Origin: Devosia rhodophyticola
GTDB lineage: Bacteria; Pseudomonadota; Alphaproteobacteria; Rhizobiales; Devosiaceae
Assembly (NCBI RefSeq): GCF_028816475.1
Contig: NZ_CP118247.1
Coordinates: 2,906,001 to 2,970,000 of the forward strand
Direction of reading: 5' to 3'
DNA length: 64,000 nt
Shown: positions 1-8,281 of the stretch, piece after piece
Position numbering within the stretch: the stretch's first letter is position 1
Layout of the letters: each line of letters opens with the position of its first letter
Made by a program: the position numbers and the translations under genes
Notes under the pieces: generated by a model
Database searches by the model: none
Seen by the model: only the letters and a program-made list of their open reading frames with translations
What the model was told of the DNA's origin: nothing

Positions 1-824
1 CAATTTTACCTCGGACAATGTGGAAGTTACATTGGATCTCGATTTCCTCGGTGCGGTTTGGCGATTACCTCAATTCCATACCGCTGCCCGCAATCCTGTC
101 GGTGATCAAAGCCGAGGAATGGGAAAACTACGGCCTGCTGACTGTCGATTCCAGCCTGATTTACTCGATGATCGACGTTCTGCTGGGCGGACGACGCGTT
201 TCAGGCAATGTTCGGGTGGAGGGGCGTCCCTATACGACTATTGAAATGGCGCTGGCGCGTCGCATGATCGAGGTAATCCTTGAGGATACCCACCGTGCAT
301 TCGAGCCGGTGACGCAGGTCAATTTCAAGCTGGAGCGCATTGAGACCAACCCTCGCTTTGCGGCGATCTCCCGGCCTGCCAACGCGGCGATCCTGATCGA
401 AATGCGTATCGAGATGGATGATCGCGGCGGCAAGATCGAAATTCTGTTGCCCTATGCAACGATTGAGCCGATTCGGGTGCAATTGCTGCAGATGTTCATG
501 GGCGAAAAATTTGGACGTGACCCGATATGGGAAGGGCATCTGGCAACCGAGATTTATGCTGCCGATGTCGAAGTTTCCGCCATTCTGCACGAGCAGCAAT
601 TGCCGCTATCGCGTGTTCTGGCGCTGGCACCGGGCGATACTGTTTTATTTGATCGCACCCCGAGCGAACCGATCCAGCTGCGCTGTGGCGATGTTGATCT
701 GGCCGAGGCGATCATGGGGCATATCGGCAACAATGTTTCGGTTCGTGTGACCAGCCCTCTCAATCCGCCAAAAGTGACGATGGCGGGCTTTGAGGCACTC
801 GATCAATCTATGGAAGGACGATGA
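1..824 (+). CDS. fliM: Flagellar motor switch protein FliM, 5' end outside window, apparent frameshift
   Basis: FliM is the C-ring subunit that binds phosphorylated CheY and sets the direction of flagellar rotation. The readable part covers the middle domain (RFGDYLNSIPLPAI, then VDSSLIYSMIDVLLGGRR) and the C-terminal SpoA-like domain (GDTVLFDRTPSEPIQLRCGDVDL). The first 40 bases read NFTSDNVEVTLDL in frame 2, while the family-like continuation ISSVRFGDYL lies in frame 3, so one extra base seems to be present near positions 38-44. An open reading frame from position 18 exists, but its first eleven residues are not FliM-like. The stop overlaps the next start (ATGA). The identity is secure; whether the frameshift is real is not. 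Confidence 0.85.
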   Translation, partial: ILPRTMWKLHWISISSVRFGDYLNSIPLPAILSVIKAEEWENYGLLTVDSSLIYSMIDVLLGGRRVSGNVRVEGRPYTTIEMALARRMIEVILEDTHRAFEPVTQVNFKLERIETNPRFAAISRPANAAILIEMRIEMDDRGGKIEILLPYATIEPIRVQLLQMFMGEKFGRDPIWEGHLATEIYAADVEVSAILHEQQLPLSRVLALAPGDTVLFDRTPSEPIQLRCGDVDLAEAIMGHIGNNVSVRVTSPLNPPKVTMAGFEALDQSMEGR

Positions 825-1273
825 TGTTTGGATTGCCTTTGGGCCTTATCGTTGAAGGGTCGGTTGCCGTTCTTCTAATCATGACAATCGGGTACTGCAC
901 GGTCTTGAACAGCCGACTGAAGCGCCTGCATGCGGACAGGGAAGTGTTGCAGCAAATGGTCAATGACCTGGTCGGCGCGACCAATCTTGCCAATCAGGCG
1001 ATCAAGGAGCTCAAGGCGACCGCTGTTGATGCGGATCTTGTGTTGGGTGCCCGGTTGGAGGAAGCCGAACGCTTCGGTATTGAACTTGCCAATCACGTGA
1101 GCGCGGGCGCAGACGTTTTGGACCGCATCGCCAAGATCACCAGTGTGGCGCGCAAAAACCCTGCCGCGCAGGCGACGGCGCCCATCGAGGAAGATATACC
1201 ATCGCCCAACAAGTTGCATTCGGCGCTTGAGCAATTGGCCACCCGGGCGCGCGCACGCGGTGCTGCGGCATGA
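821..1273 (+). CDS. DUF6468-type membrane protein of flagellar cluster
   Basis: This 150-residue protein has one N-terminal membrane segment (about residues 5-27) followed by a helical, probably coiled-coil region (SRLKRLHADREVLQQMVNDL). It resembles the small alphaproteobacterial family DUF6468 found next to fliM and motE; that name is from memory, not a search. It overlaps fliM upstream and motE downstream by ATGA junctions, so the three are almost surely co-translated. The biochemical role is unknown; the position suggests a motor- or basal-body-associated part. Confidence 0.7.
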   Translation: MMFGLPLGLIVEGSVAVLLIMTIGYCTVLNSRLKRLHADREVLQQMVNDLVGATNLANQAIKELKATAVDADLVLGARLEEAERFGIELANHVSAGADVLDRIAKITSVARKNPAAQATAPIEEDIPSPNKLHSALEQLATRARARGAAA

Positions 1274-2288
1274 AATCTGTGCGCCTGCTCCCCGTTGTTA
1301 TTTTCGCTATCGCCGCCTTGCTGGTGTTCAAGACGGTCAGTCTTGTGACCACGGGGGGTACGTGCTGGGCGTTGCAGCGGTGCGGGCCGAGGAGCATGGG
1401 GGCAACAGTAGTGGGGACGCGGCAATCGAATTGCCCTCTGAACCCATGATGCAGGACGACAGCCCGGTTCTAACGGATATGTCGCCAACCATGGCGCAAA
1501 CGTTGACCAAAAAATCGGACAGTCCGGATCAATTGCAGGCCATTGCAGGCACCGAAGTGTTGAGCGGAGACGCTGCCGTACCGGAAGGAGAAGCAGCGGC
1601 TGCCATGGATCCTGCGGCGACACCAGAAGGTGCAGAGCCCGCCGCAAGCGACCTTGGGGCGAGGGATTGCCCGTCTGATGGAGGTGTCGTTGCCGAAGGG
1701 GGCGAAGAGGCATCTGCCAGCGGCGAAAATGCTGGCATGGCCAGTGCAAATTGCGACCCGCGCGCGGAAGCCGTGCCGATGAAATATGGCCCGGACGGTA
1801 TGCTTATCCCACTGACCGATGTGAACGGTGGGTCGCTGACCGAGCGCGCTCTGCTGGAACGGCTCGGTGAACGCCGGGTTGAGTTGGACAAATATGCGGC
1901 TGAACTGGACTTGCGCCAGTCGCTGGTGGACGCCGCCGAGCAGAAGATCAACGAACGAGCCGAAACGCTCAAAGCGCTGGAAGAACAGATCTCAAAACTG
2001 GTTGATCAGCGCAAGGAGATGGAGAGCGGACGGTTTGCAGGCATCATCACCATGTATGAGAGCATGAAGCCAAAGGATGCTGCCGCGATTTTCGATAATC
2101 TCGATATGGATGTGCTGCTGCGGGTGGCTAAAACGATGAACCCGCGCAAGATGGCGCCTGTACTGGCGGCGATGAATTCGACACGGGCGCAGGAACTTAC
2201 CGTGCGGATGGCAGCGAACGCCGATGAGCCAACCGACAAAATGGATCAAGCCGATCTTTCCTCGCTGCCACAGATTGTCGGACAATAG
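1270..2288 (+). CDS. motE: MotE-like flagellar motility chaperone, apparent frameshift
   Basis: MotE-type proteins are inner-membrane anchored, with an MgtE-N-like domain, and in rhizobia act as chaperones for the periplasmic motility protein MotC. The ATG at 1270 overlaps the previous stop (ATGA) and opens MKSVRLLPVVIFAIAALLVF, a clear membrane anchor. That frame runs into garbage after LVTTGG, and the expected continuation GGYVLGVAAVRAEE lies one frame over. The switch falls in a run of six G at about 1353-1358; one more G would restore the frame. The C-terminal domain (FAGIITMYESMKPKDAAAIF, then RKMAPVLAAM) is intact. The middle is an acidic, alanine-rich low-complexity stretch. Confidence 0.75.
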
Positions 2289-2423
2289 AGTTCGGCAACG
2301 GGTAAGGCTGCGTTAAGCACGACGCGATAGTGTCACGACGTTAGTTGTGTAATCGCGTTTTCTGTGTCCGGATTGATCTTGATCCGTTTGAGAACGCCTA
2401 ATTTGCCAGGCGGGCTGCGGTCG

Positions 2424-5400
2424 GTGAAGACTGCGTTACAGGTAGGCTGGAAAAGGGCGCGTCTTGCCCTGATTGTCAGTGTCGTCACGATGGCGGGGGC
2501 CTTGGTGTGCGCCGCGCCTGGTTGGGCGCAGGATCGCGGCCAATTGTCGGTCAGTGCCGAAAATGGCTTTGGCCGGATGATCGTCAGCTTTCGCTCCCGC
2601 ACAGATTTGCCCGCCTACAAGATCAGCAATGAAAATGGCGTGCTGTCAGTTACCTTTGATGAAGCTGCCGATGTGATCCTGCCCGATGTTGGCGGACTGC
2701 TGTCGGACTATGTCACAGCGGCGCGGGCGGATTCGGACAAGAAGGGTATCCGATTTGGTCTGCGGGCTGCGTTCGAAGTGAGCCATACCGAGGCCGACAA
2801 CCAGCTCTATATTGATCTGTTGCCGTCTGACTGGCAAGGAGCGCCACCAACGTTGCCGCAGGATGTGCAGGATCGGGTGGCGTCCAACGCCAAGGCATCC
2901 GCCAAGCAGGCAGACAGAAAGCGTAAGGCCGAAGTCGTTCGCCAGAAAAATCCGCAGGTGACGGTTCGGGTCGGCACTAATCCAACGTTCATGCGGCTGC
3001 AATTCGACTGGAGCCTTGATACCAAGGCCGATTTTTCCTTCAAGCAAAAGATAGGCGTGCTTGATTTTGAATGGCCAGTAGCAGTTGATGTCGCTGAGTT
3101 GGCATCCAGCCTGCCGCCTGAAATTGTCGATGTCAAAAATAATGTGACCGAAGACGGCAGCGACGTCATGCTCAAGTTTGCTGCCGGCGTCGAGCCCCGG
3201 TTTTATGAAGAGTCGCCGCGATCCTATACGATTGATGTCGACCTGCCTCACGCTGGGTTGCCGCCGATCACTGCACAGGCGCTGGTCGACAAGTCCGCAC
3301 CTGCGGACGACGCTGAAGCGCTGGCTGATATTTCGGGTGCCGGGGGGCAGGAGCGGCTAAAATCAGATCTCGGCGTTCTATATCCCGACACGGCGCCCGC
3401 CACGATCCAACCCTATGTCAGCATGGTCGGCACCACACTGCGCGTTGTGTTTCCTTTTGAGCAGGATACTGCGGCAGCGGTGTTTCGACGCGGCAACACT
3501 GTGTGGACAGTAATCGATACGGCGTCAGCCATCGAAGCGCCCAAGGACATGAAGGCACTTTCGGCCGTCGCGCGGGATTATTCCGTAATCTCGGGCGGGG
3601 ACACGCAGGTGGTTCGCATCGATTTGGGGCAGGACCGTCTGGCAACGCTTGGATCAGAGGGCCGCGCGTGGGTGCTTTCATTGGGCGACATGGTGCTGAC
3701 GCCGACAGAACCCATTGATCTGAAACGTCAGCGCACCGCCGAAGGCGGATATGAGATGGTGGCTGATGTCGAGCGTCCGGCGCGCGTGCACCAATTTGTC
3801 GATCCTGTCGTGGGCGATAAACTCGAGGTGGTGACGGCTTATCCACCAGCGCGCGGCATGTTGCGGGATCAGAAGTATGTCGATTTTACCGCGTTGCGGA
3901 CCGTTCATGGGCTGGCGATCAAGCCCCAGCATGACGGGGTGGATATTCAGGTTGAAAACAAGCTGGCGATCATCAGCACTGAGGGCGGATTGACGCTGTC
4001 GAGTGCGGATCAGCAACGGGCGCTGCGCACCAGTTTTGATGCAACCAACCGCTTCAGTTTCATTGATCTTGATAAATTGCTGGCAAGCGATCCTGCCCAA
4101 TATGAACAGCAGTATGACGATCTGACCGCGTCGGCCGCCAGCGCCAAGGGCAGCGCGCGCGATGCGGCGCGGTTGGATCTGGCCCAATATCAGTTGGCCA
4201 ACGGGTTTGCCTATGAAGCATTGGGCGTTCTCAGCGTTATCGGGGACAAGCCTGAAGGCAGCGAAGACCTGGTCCAGAAGGTGCGCCTGACGACGGCCAT
4301 CGCCGATACGGTCGTCAATAGATCCAGCGACGCGCTGGCAATTCTGAACAGTGCCAGGCTGGCCAATGAAGGTGATGCCTTGTTGTGGCGCACCATCGCG
4401 CGGGCTGATAGCGGCGACTATCGCGGCGCGCTCGAGGATGGGTTGGCCTCCGAGGATGTTGCGCGCAGCTATCCAGCGTGGGCCAAGAAGCGATTTACCT
4501 TTGCCGCCATTCGCGCAGCCGTTGAAACTGACGATATTGCCACCGCCCAGCGGTTGCTCGACAGCATTGATACCGCTGAACTCAACGTGGATGAAGTCAG
4601 CCAGCTGCATCTGCTGATGGGGCGCACAGACGAGCTCAAGGGCCAGGACGCCGAGGCAATCGACAATTATGGTCAGGTCATTGCCGCCGATATACGCCCA
4701 ACGCGCGCCGAAGCCATCTACCGGACAATGCTATTGCTCGACAAACAGGGCAATCTCAACCTTGAAAAGGCCACCGCCACCCTATCGGCAGAGGCCATGC
4801 TCTGGCGCGGCAATGCGCTGGAAGCCTCGATGCAGCAATTGTTGGCCAAACTCTATTTCCGTCGCGACGACTATCGGTCCGGGTTCGAAACCGTCAAACA
4901 GGCGGTGTCCGTCTATCCCGAGAGTCGGGAAATCAATGCTTTGCGCGATCAGGCGCAGCAGATTTTTGTTGATCTGTTCCTGAATGGGCAGGCCGAGGCG
5001 CTGGCACCGGTCGACGCGCTGAGCCTGTTTTACGACTTCCGGGAACTGACGCCGCCGGGGGCGCGTGGTGATGAAATGATCCGCAATCTGGCACGGCGTC
5101 TGGTCAAAATTGATTTGCTGCCACAGGCCGCCCAGTTGCTCGATTACCAGTTGAGCAATCGTCTCAAGGGTGCTGCCAAAGCGCAGGTTGCCGCTGATCT
5201 TGCCATTATTTACCTCGCTGATCGCAAGCCGCAGGACGCGCTGCGGGTACTGGGATCAACGCGGATGCCTGATCTGTCCGAGGCGCTGACGCGCCAGCGC
5301 CGGGTTCTCGAAGCACGTTCGATGATCGATGGCGGGCGGGACGAACTGGCGCTGGATTTGTTGAAGTCCATGCAGGGCAGAGATGTCGATCAACTACGTG

Positions 5401-5798
5401 TTGATGCGCATTGGCGCGCCAAGCGCTACGGCGATGCAGCGGAATTGCTCGAAACCATGTATGCGCCCAATGATCAGCCATTGAGCCAGCCAGCCCGCAT
5501 GAATGTCATCAAGGCGGCCGTTGGTTATGTGCTGGCGGGTGACCGGTTGGGGCAATCGCGCCTGCGGGCCAAATTTGCCGAAGCAATGGTGACGGCGCCC
5601 GAATGGCCGATGTTTGATTATGTGACCGGCACGATTACCACCGACAGTCTTGAGTTCAAGAAGGTGGCGAGCGCGGTTTCGGGTTTGGACGGCCTTAGCT
5701 CATTCCTTGCCGCTTACCGCGAAACCTATGGCACCGACGGGGCGATGGTGCCGCCGCAAGCTGCCCGGGCGGAAACCAAGGTGGCGGGTGCGGGTTAG
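2424..5798 (+). CDS. Large exported TPR protein of flagellar cluster
   Basis: From the GTG at 2424 the protein is about 1,124 residues with a Sec-type signal peptide ending near APGWAQD. An alternative GTG at 2364 gives a long N-region that looks less like a signal peptide. The first 550 residues are beta-rich and of unknown fold. The second half is helical with TPR-like repeats (AQYQLANGFAYEALGVL, RGALEDGLASEDVARSYPAW, KLYFRRDDYRSGFETVKQAV). It follows motE by about 135 bases and meets fliP tail to tail with a 4-base overlap. Proteins of this size and position occur in other alphaproteobacterial motility loci; I infer a periplasmic or outer-membrane motility role without knowing it. Confidence 0.7.
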   Translation: MKTALQVGWKRARLALIVSVVTMAGALVCAAPGWAQDRGQLSVSAENGFGRMIVSFRSRTDLPAYKISNENGVLSVTFDEAADVILPDVGGLLSDYVTAARADSDKKGIRFGLRAAFEVSHTEADNQLYIDLLPSDWQGAPPTLPQDVQDRVASNAKASAKQADRKRKAEVVRQKNPQVTVRVGTNPTFMRLQFDWSLDTKADFSFKQKIGVLDFEWPVAVDVAELASSLPPEIVDVKNNVTEDGSDVMLKFAAGVEPRFYEESPRSYTIDVDLPHAGLPPITAQALVDKSAPADDAEALADISGAGGQERLKSDLGVLYPDTAPATIQPYVSMVGTTLRVVFPFEQDTAAAVFRRGNTVWTVIDTASAIEAPKDMKALSAVARDYSVISGGDTQVVRIDLGQDRLATLGSEGRAWVLSLGDMVLTPTEPIDLKRQRTAEGGYEMVADVERPARVHQFVDPVVGDKLEVVTAYPPARGMLRDQKYVDFTALRTVHGLAIKPQHDGVDIQVENKLAIISTEGGLTLSSADQQRALRTSFDATNRFSFIDLDKLLASDPAQYEQQYDDLTASAASAKGSARDAARLDLAQYQLANGFAYEALGVLSVIGDKPEGSEDLVQKVRLTTAIADTVVNRSSDALAILNSARLANEGDALLWRTIARADSGDYRGALEDGLASEDVARSYPAWAKKRFTFAAIRAAVETDDIATAQRLLDSIDTAELNVDEVSQLHLLMGRTDELKGQDAEAIDNYGQVIAADIRPTRAEAIYRTMLLLDKQGNLNLEKATATLSAEAMLWRGNALEASMQQLLAKLYFRRDDYRSGFETVKQAVSVYPESREINALRDQAQQIFVDLFLNGQAEALAPVDALSLFYDFRELTPPGARGDEMIRNLARRLVKIDLLPQAAQLLDYQLSNRLKGAAKAQVAADLAIIYLADRKPQDALRVLGSTRMPDLSEALTRQRRVLEARSMIDGGRDELALDLLKSMQGRDVDQLRVDAHWRAKRYGDAAELLETMYAPNDQPLSQPARMNVIKAAVGYVLAGDRLGQSRLRAKFAEAMVTAPEWPMFDYVTGTITTDSLEFKKVASAVSGLDGLSSFLAAYRETYGTDGAMVPPQAARAETKVAGAG

Positions 5799-6610
5799 CC
5801 CGTTGTAAAACTGCGCACCAGCGATCCGGCGACCAGATACCAGCCGTCGACCAGAACAAAAAAGATGAGCTTGAACGGCAGTGAAATCACCACTGGTGGC
5901 AGCATCATCATGCCCATCGACATCAATACCGATGCGACAACCATGTCGATGACCACGAACGGCAGGAACAGCAGAAAGCCGATTTCAAAGGCGCGCCGCA
6001 GTTCCGAGATCATGAATGCGGGGATCAGCAGGGTCAGCGGGACGGCATCCGGGCTTTCGGGTGGCGGTGTGTCGGTTAGTTCATAAAAGAGTGACAGATC
6101 CTTTTCGCGTACATTGGCCTGCATGAATTTGTGGATGGGCACGCTACCCGCGTCGAACGCCTCGCCAATCTCCATGTCGCCGGCAAGCAACGGCTGAATG
6201 CCCAAATTGTAGGTCTGCTCCAGCGTGGGCGTCATGATAAAAATGGTTAGAAACAGCGCCAGCGACACCATGACCGAATTGGGTGGTGCACTTTGAAGGC
6301 CAATTGCTGTGCGTAGTAGCGAGAGCACGACCACAATACGGGTAAAGCTGGTCACCATCACCAGAATTGACGGGGCCAGCGCCAGAATGGTGATCAACCC
6401 GATGAGCTGAACGGCTCGTTCAGTCAGGGTGGTGTCGCTGCCGAAATCGATCGACACGTCCTGTCCAAAGGATATGCTGGGGGCCAGTGCCATACCGACG
6501 AAAACGGCCAGCCCAGCCCAGAAGGCGAAACGACCGTGCTTAGTTGCGGTCGGCGCTGTAGCCCTTGTCGTCGATGTGGCTGCCGGAGTCGTCAACTTGC
6601 GGACGCCCAT
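5795..6610 (-). CDS. fliP: Flagellar export apparatus protein FliP
   Basis: FliP forms, with FliQ and FliR, the export gate of the flagellar type III secretion system. The sequence shows a cleavable signal region (FAFWAGLAVFVGMALAPS), the conserved SFTRIVVVLSLLRTAIGLQ segment, and PFKLIFFVLVDGWYLV near the end, with about four membrane helices. The start is unsure: no ATG precedes the signal region closely, so the ATG at 6610 (inside the fliO 3' end) or a TTG at 6595 are candidates. Length of about 271 is slightly above usual because of this N-terminal overhang. It is co-transcribed with fliO and converges on the TPR gene. Confidence 0.9.
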   Translation of the reverse strand: MGVRKLTTPAATSTTRATAPTATKHGRFAFWAGLAVFVGMALAPSISFGQDVSIDFGSDTTLTERAVQLIGLITILALAPSILVMVTSFTRIVVVLSLLRTAIGLQSAPPNSVMVSLALFLTIFIMTPTLEQTYNLGIQPLLAGDMEIGEAFDAGSVPIHKFMQANVREKDLSLFYELTDTPPPESPDAVPLTLLIPAFMISELRRAFEIGFLLFLPFVVIDMVVASVLMSMGMMMLPPVVISLPFKLIFFVLVDGWYLVAGSLVRSFTTG

Positions 6611-7250
6611 TCTGCTCAGTGGAAGTATTAACAGCTTCTTTAACTGAGTCGGCGGCCTGACCATTGGTCTTTTCTGCGGGAAGCGCCGTGGGCTCCACTT
6701 TACTAACAGGTCGCATCAGTCCGGTCTGGCGAACCGAGGTGGGGTTTTTGGCGCTCGAGGGCCGTCGCAGTTCGCGCAAGCGATCCAACGGCGACACTTT
6801 CGGGGTTGTGGCTACCGGTGCGGGGGCATGGCCCAAAGTGGACTGCTGATTGGCGGCAACGCCGGGCGATTTTGCGGTGGTCGCCGTCGGACGACCAGCA
6901 GTTTTGTTGGCCACGATATTGGGCAGAGGGCGGCGGCTGGTCACATTTTGTGGGGTTTCGGAGACCGGGATGCCGGTTTCAACGACAACGTCCTGCGGGC
7001 CACCGGTCAAAAGAAGGTGTTCAACATTGTCGCGGCGGATGATGACGAGCTGTCGCTTGGGGTCAATTGCCAGCGTATCAACAACCAGCAGGCGTCGATT
7101 TCGGCCGCGGGCGACATTGCTCGATGCCTTGAATAGCATCTTTAAAGCCCATAGCCCCAATACGATCAGCACCAGCACGATGCCAAGGGCGAAGATCGAT
7201 GTCAGAACGGAATTACCCGAGCCGCCAAACAGGCTGGTTATGAATTGCAA
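6540..7250 (-). CDS. fliO: Flagellar biosynthesis protein FliO
   Basis: FliO assists assembly of the FliP ring of the export gate. It has one N-terminal membrane helix (SIFALGIVLVLIVLGLWALK) followed by the short FliO domain (NRRLLVVDTLAIDPKRQLVI and VEHLLLTGGPQDVVVE). The C-terminal half is a proline/threonine-rich, probably disordered tail, common in alphaproteobacterial FliO. Its last 70 bases overlap the probable start of fliP. The gene diverges from flgB, sharing the 175-base region that contains the CtrA box. Confidence 0.85.
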   Translation of the reverse strand: MQFITSLFGGSGNSVLTSIFALGIVLVLIVLGLWALKMLFKASSNVARGRNRRLLVVDTLAIDPKRQLVIIRRDNVEHLLLTGGPQDVVVETGIPVSETPQNVTSRRPLPNIVANKTAGRPTATTAKSPGVAANQQSTLGHAPAPVATTPKVSPLDRLRELRRPSSAKNPTSVRQTGLMRPVSKVEPTALPAEKTNGQAADSVKEAVNTSTEQNGRPQVDDSGSHIDDKGYSADRN

Positions 7251-7281
7251 CGCGTTTACTCCACTACGATACGCCAGGTAC

Positions 7282-7299
7282 CCGGCACTTATTGCCTAT
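7282..7299 (+). promoter_or_regulatory. ftr-like palindrome, copy A
   Basis: GGCA-N5-TGCC inverted repeat inside CCGGCANNNATTGCCTAT. Fifteen of 18 bases equal copy B about 93 bases downstream, in the same orientation. It resembles, from memory, the ftr elements bound by the flagellar regulator FlbD in Caulobacter. It sits on the fliO side of the divergent fliO/flgB region. Confidence 0.5.
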
Positions 7300-7352
7300 T
7301 TAGCCTCAAGAACATGCAAATTGCGAGACAAAGCTCCGCTAACGCGTTCAAG

Positions 7353-7367
7353 TTAATAGTTGATTAA
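7353..7367 (+). promoter_or_regulatory. CtrA binding site (TTAA-N7-TTAA)
   Basis: A perfect TTAA-TAGTTGA-TTAA followed by CC, matching the CtrA consensus TTAA-N7-TTAA(C). It lies 59 bases before the flgB start, where CtrA would act on flagellar promoters. The gene for CckA, the kinase at the head of the CtrA phosphorelay, ends the same cluster. Confidence 0.65.
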
Positions 7368-7374
7368 CCATACC

Positions 7375-7392
7375 CCGGCAAGAATTGCCTAT
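7375..7392 (+). promoter_or_regulatory. ftr-like palindrome, copy B
   Basis: Second GGCA-N5-TGCC palindrome with the same flanks as copy A, placed 7 bases after the CtrA box and about 34 bases before the flgB start. The position fits an operator near the flgB transcription start. I saw no sigma-54 promoter of GG-N10-GC spacing beside it. Confidence 0.5.
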
Positions 7393-7425
7393 CGGAAGGC
7401 GAGTCTGCCAAGGAGTATTCGAGCC

Positions 7426-7830
7426 ATGGGCATCATGAACATGCCGATATTTACAGCGCTAACCGACAAGATGCGCTGGCACCAAGCGCGTCAAGGTCTA
7501 TTGGCAGAAAATGTCGCAAATGCGGAAACGCCAGGTTACCAGGGGCGGGATCTGGCCCAATATAATTTTGCCGATCATTTGGGCGGCGGTTCGAGCGCAA
7601 CGATTAGTGTTACAGCGACCCAACCGATGCACATTTCAGTCGGTGGCGACACAAGCGCCGCCTTTGGTGCCCAGCGAATGAACAGCTTTGAGGTTACCCC
7701 TGAAGGCAATGCGGTGTCGCTGGAAGACGAAATGATGAAGGTCACGACAAATATGAGTGACTATCAGGCGGTCACCTCAATCTATCAGAGTTCGATGAAA
7801 ATCCTGCGCACCGCGATGGGGCGGTCGTGA
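7426..7830 (+). CDS. flgB: Flagellar basal-body rod protein FlgB
   Basis: FlgB is a proximal rod subunit. The ATG at 7426 is chosen because AGGAGT lies about ten bases upstream; a longer frame from 7360 has no ribosome site. The rod signature is MRWHQARQGLLAENVANAETPGYQGRDL near residues 15-45 (seen as a continuous family-like run) and the C-terminus YQAVTSIYQSSMKILRTAMGRS forms the second coiled-coil half. At 134 residues it has normal length. It leads the flgBC-fliE-fliQR-flhB run. Confidence 0.93.
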   Translation: MGIMNMPIFTALTDKMRWHQARQGLLAENVANAETPGYQGRDLAQYNFADHLGGGSSATISVTATQPMHISVGGDTSAAFGAQRMNSFEVTPEGNAVSLEDEMMKVTTNMSDYQAVTSIYQSSMKILRTAMGRS

Positions 7831-7848
7831 AATGGCTAGGTCAGTTCC

Positions 7849-8262
7849 ATGAGTGACTTCAACTCATCCCTAAAAATCGCCGCCACGGGTCTTCATGCAC
7901 AGACAGCGCGCATGCGTGTCATTGCTGAAAATCTGGCCAATGTTGATTCTGCGGGCAAGACGCCGGATGAGGACCCCTATCGGCGTCGCATTCCGACGTT
8001 CAAGACGGAGTTTGATGCGCAGGCGGGCGGTAATATCGTGGAAGTGGGCAAGCTTGCCTATGACATGAGCGATTTTACCACCCGGTTTGAACCGGGCCAT
8101 CCGGCGGCGGATCCGCAAGGCTATGTCAAATATCCCAACATCAATCCACTAATTGAATCGATGGATATGCGCGAAGCCCAGCGCACCTATGAAGCCAATT
8201 TGAACGTGGTGACCGTTACCCGGCAGATGCTGGGACGGACTTTGGATATCTTGCGCAGCTAG
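7849..8262 (+). CDS. flgC: Flagellar basal-body rod protein FlgC
   Basis: FlgC is a proximal rod protein that stacks on FlgB. It has the N-terminal rod motif LKIAATGLHAQTARMRVIAE followed by NLANVDS, and the C-terminal MDMREAQRTYEANLNVVTVT. Length 137 is normal. It starts 19 bases after flgB. Confidence 0.94.
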   Translation: MSDFNSSLKIAATGLHAQTARMRVIAENLANVDSAGKTPDEDPYRRRIPTFKTEFDAQAGGNIVEVGKLAYDMSDFTTRFEPGHPAADPQGYVKYPNINPLIESMDMREAQRTYEANLNVVTVTRQMLGRTLDILRS

Positions 8263-8281
8263 CGCCAAAAGGATCTAGATC

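Noticed and set aside
7251-7425. Sigma-54 promoter for flagellar genes
   Set aside because: No GG-N10-GC element with good flanks; the GGCA/TGCC motifs have the wrong spacing (GG-N8-GC... palindromic) for a -24/-12 promoter.
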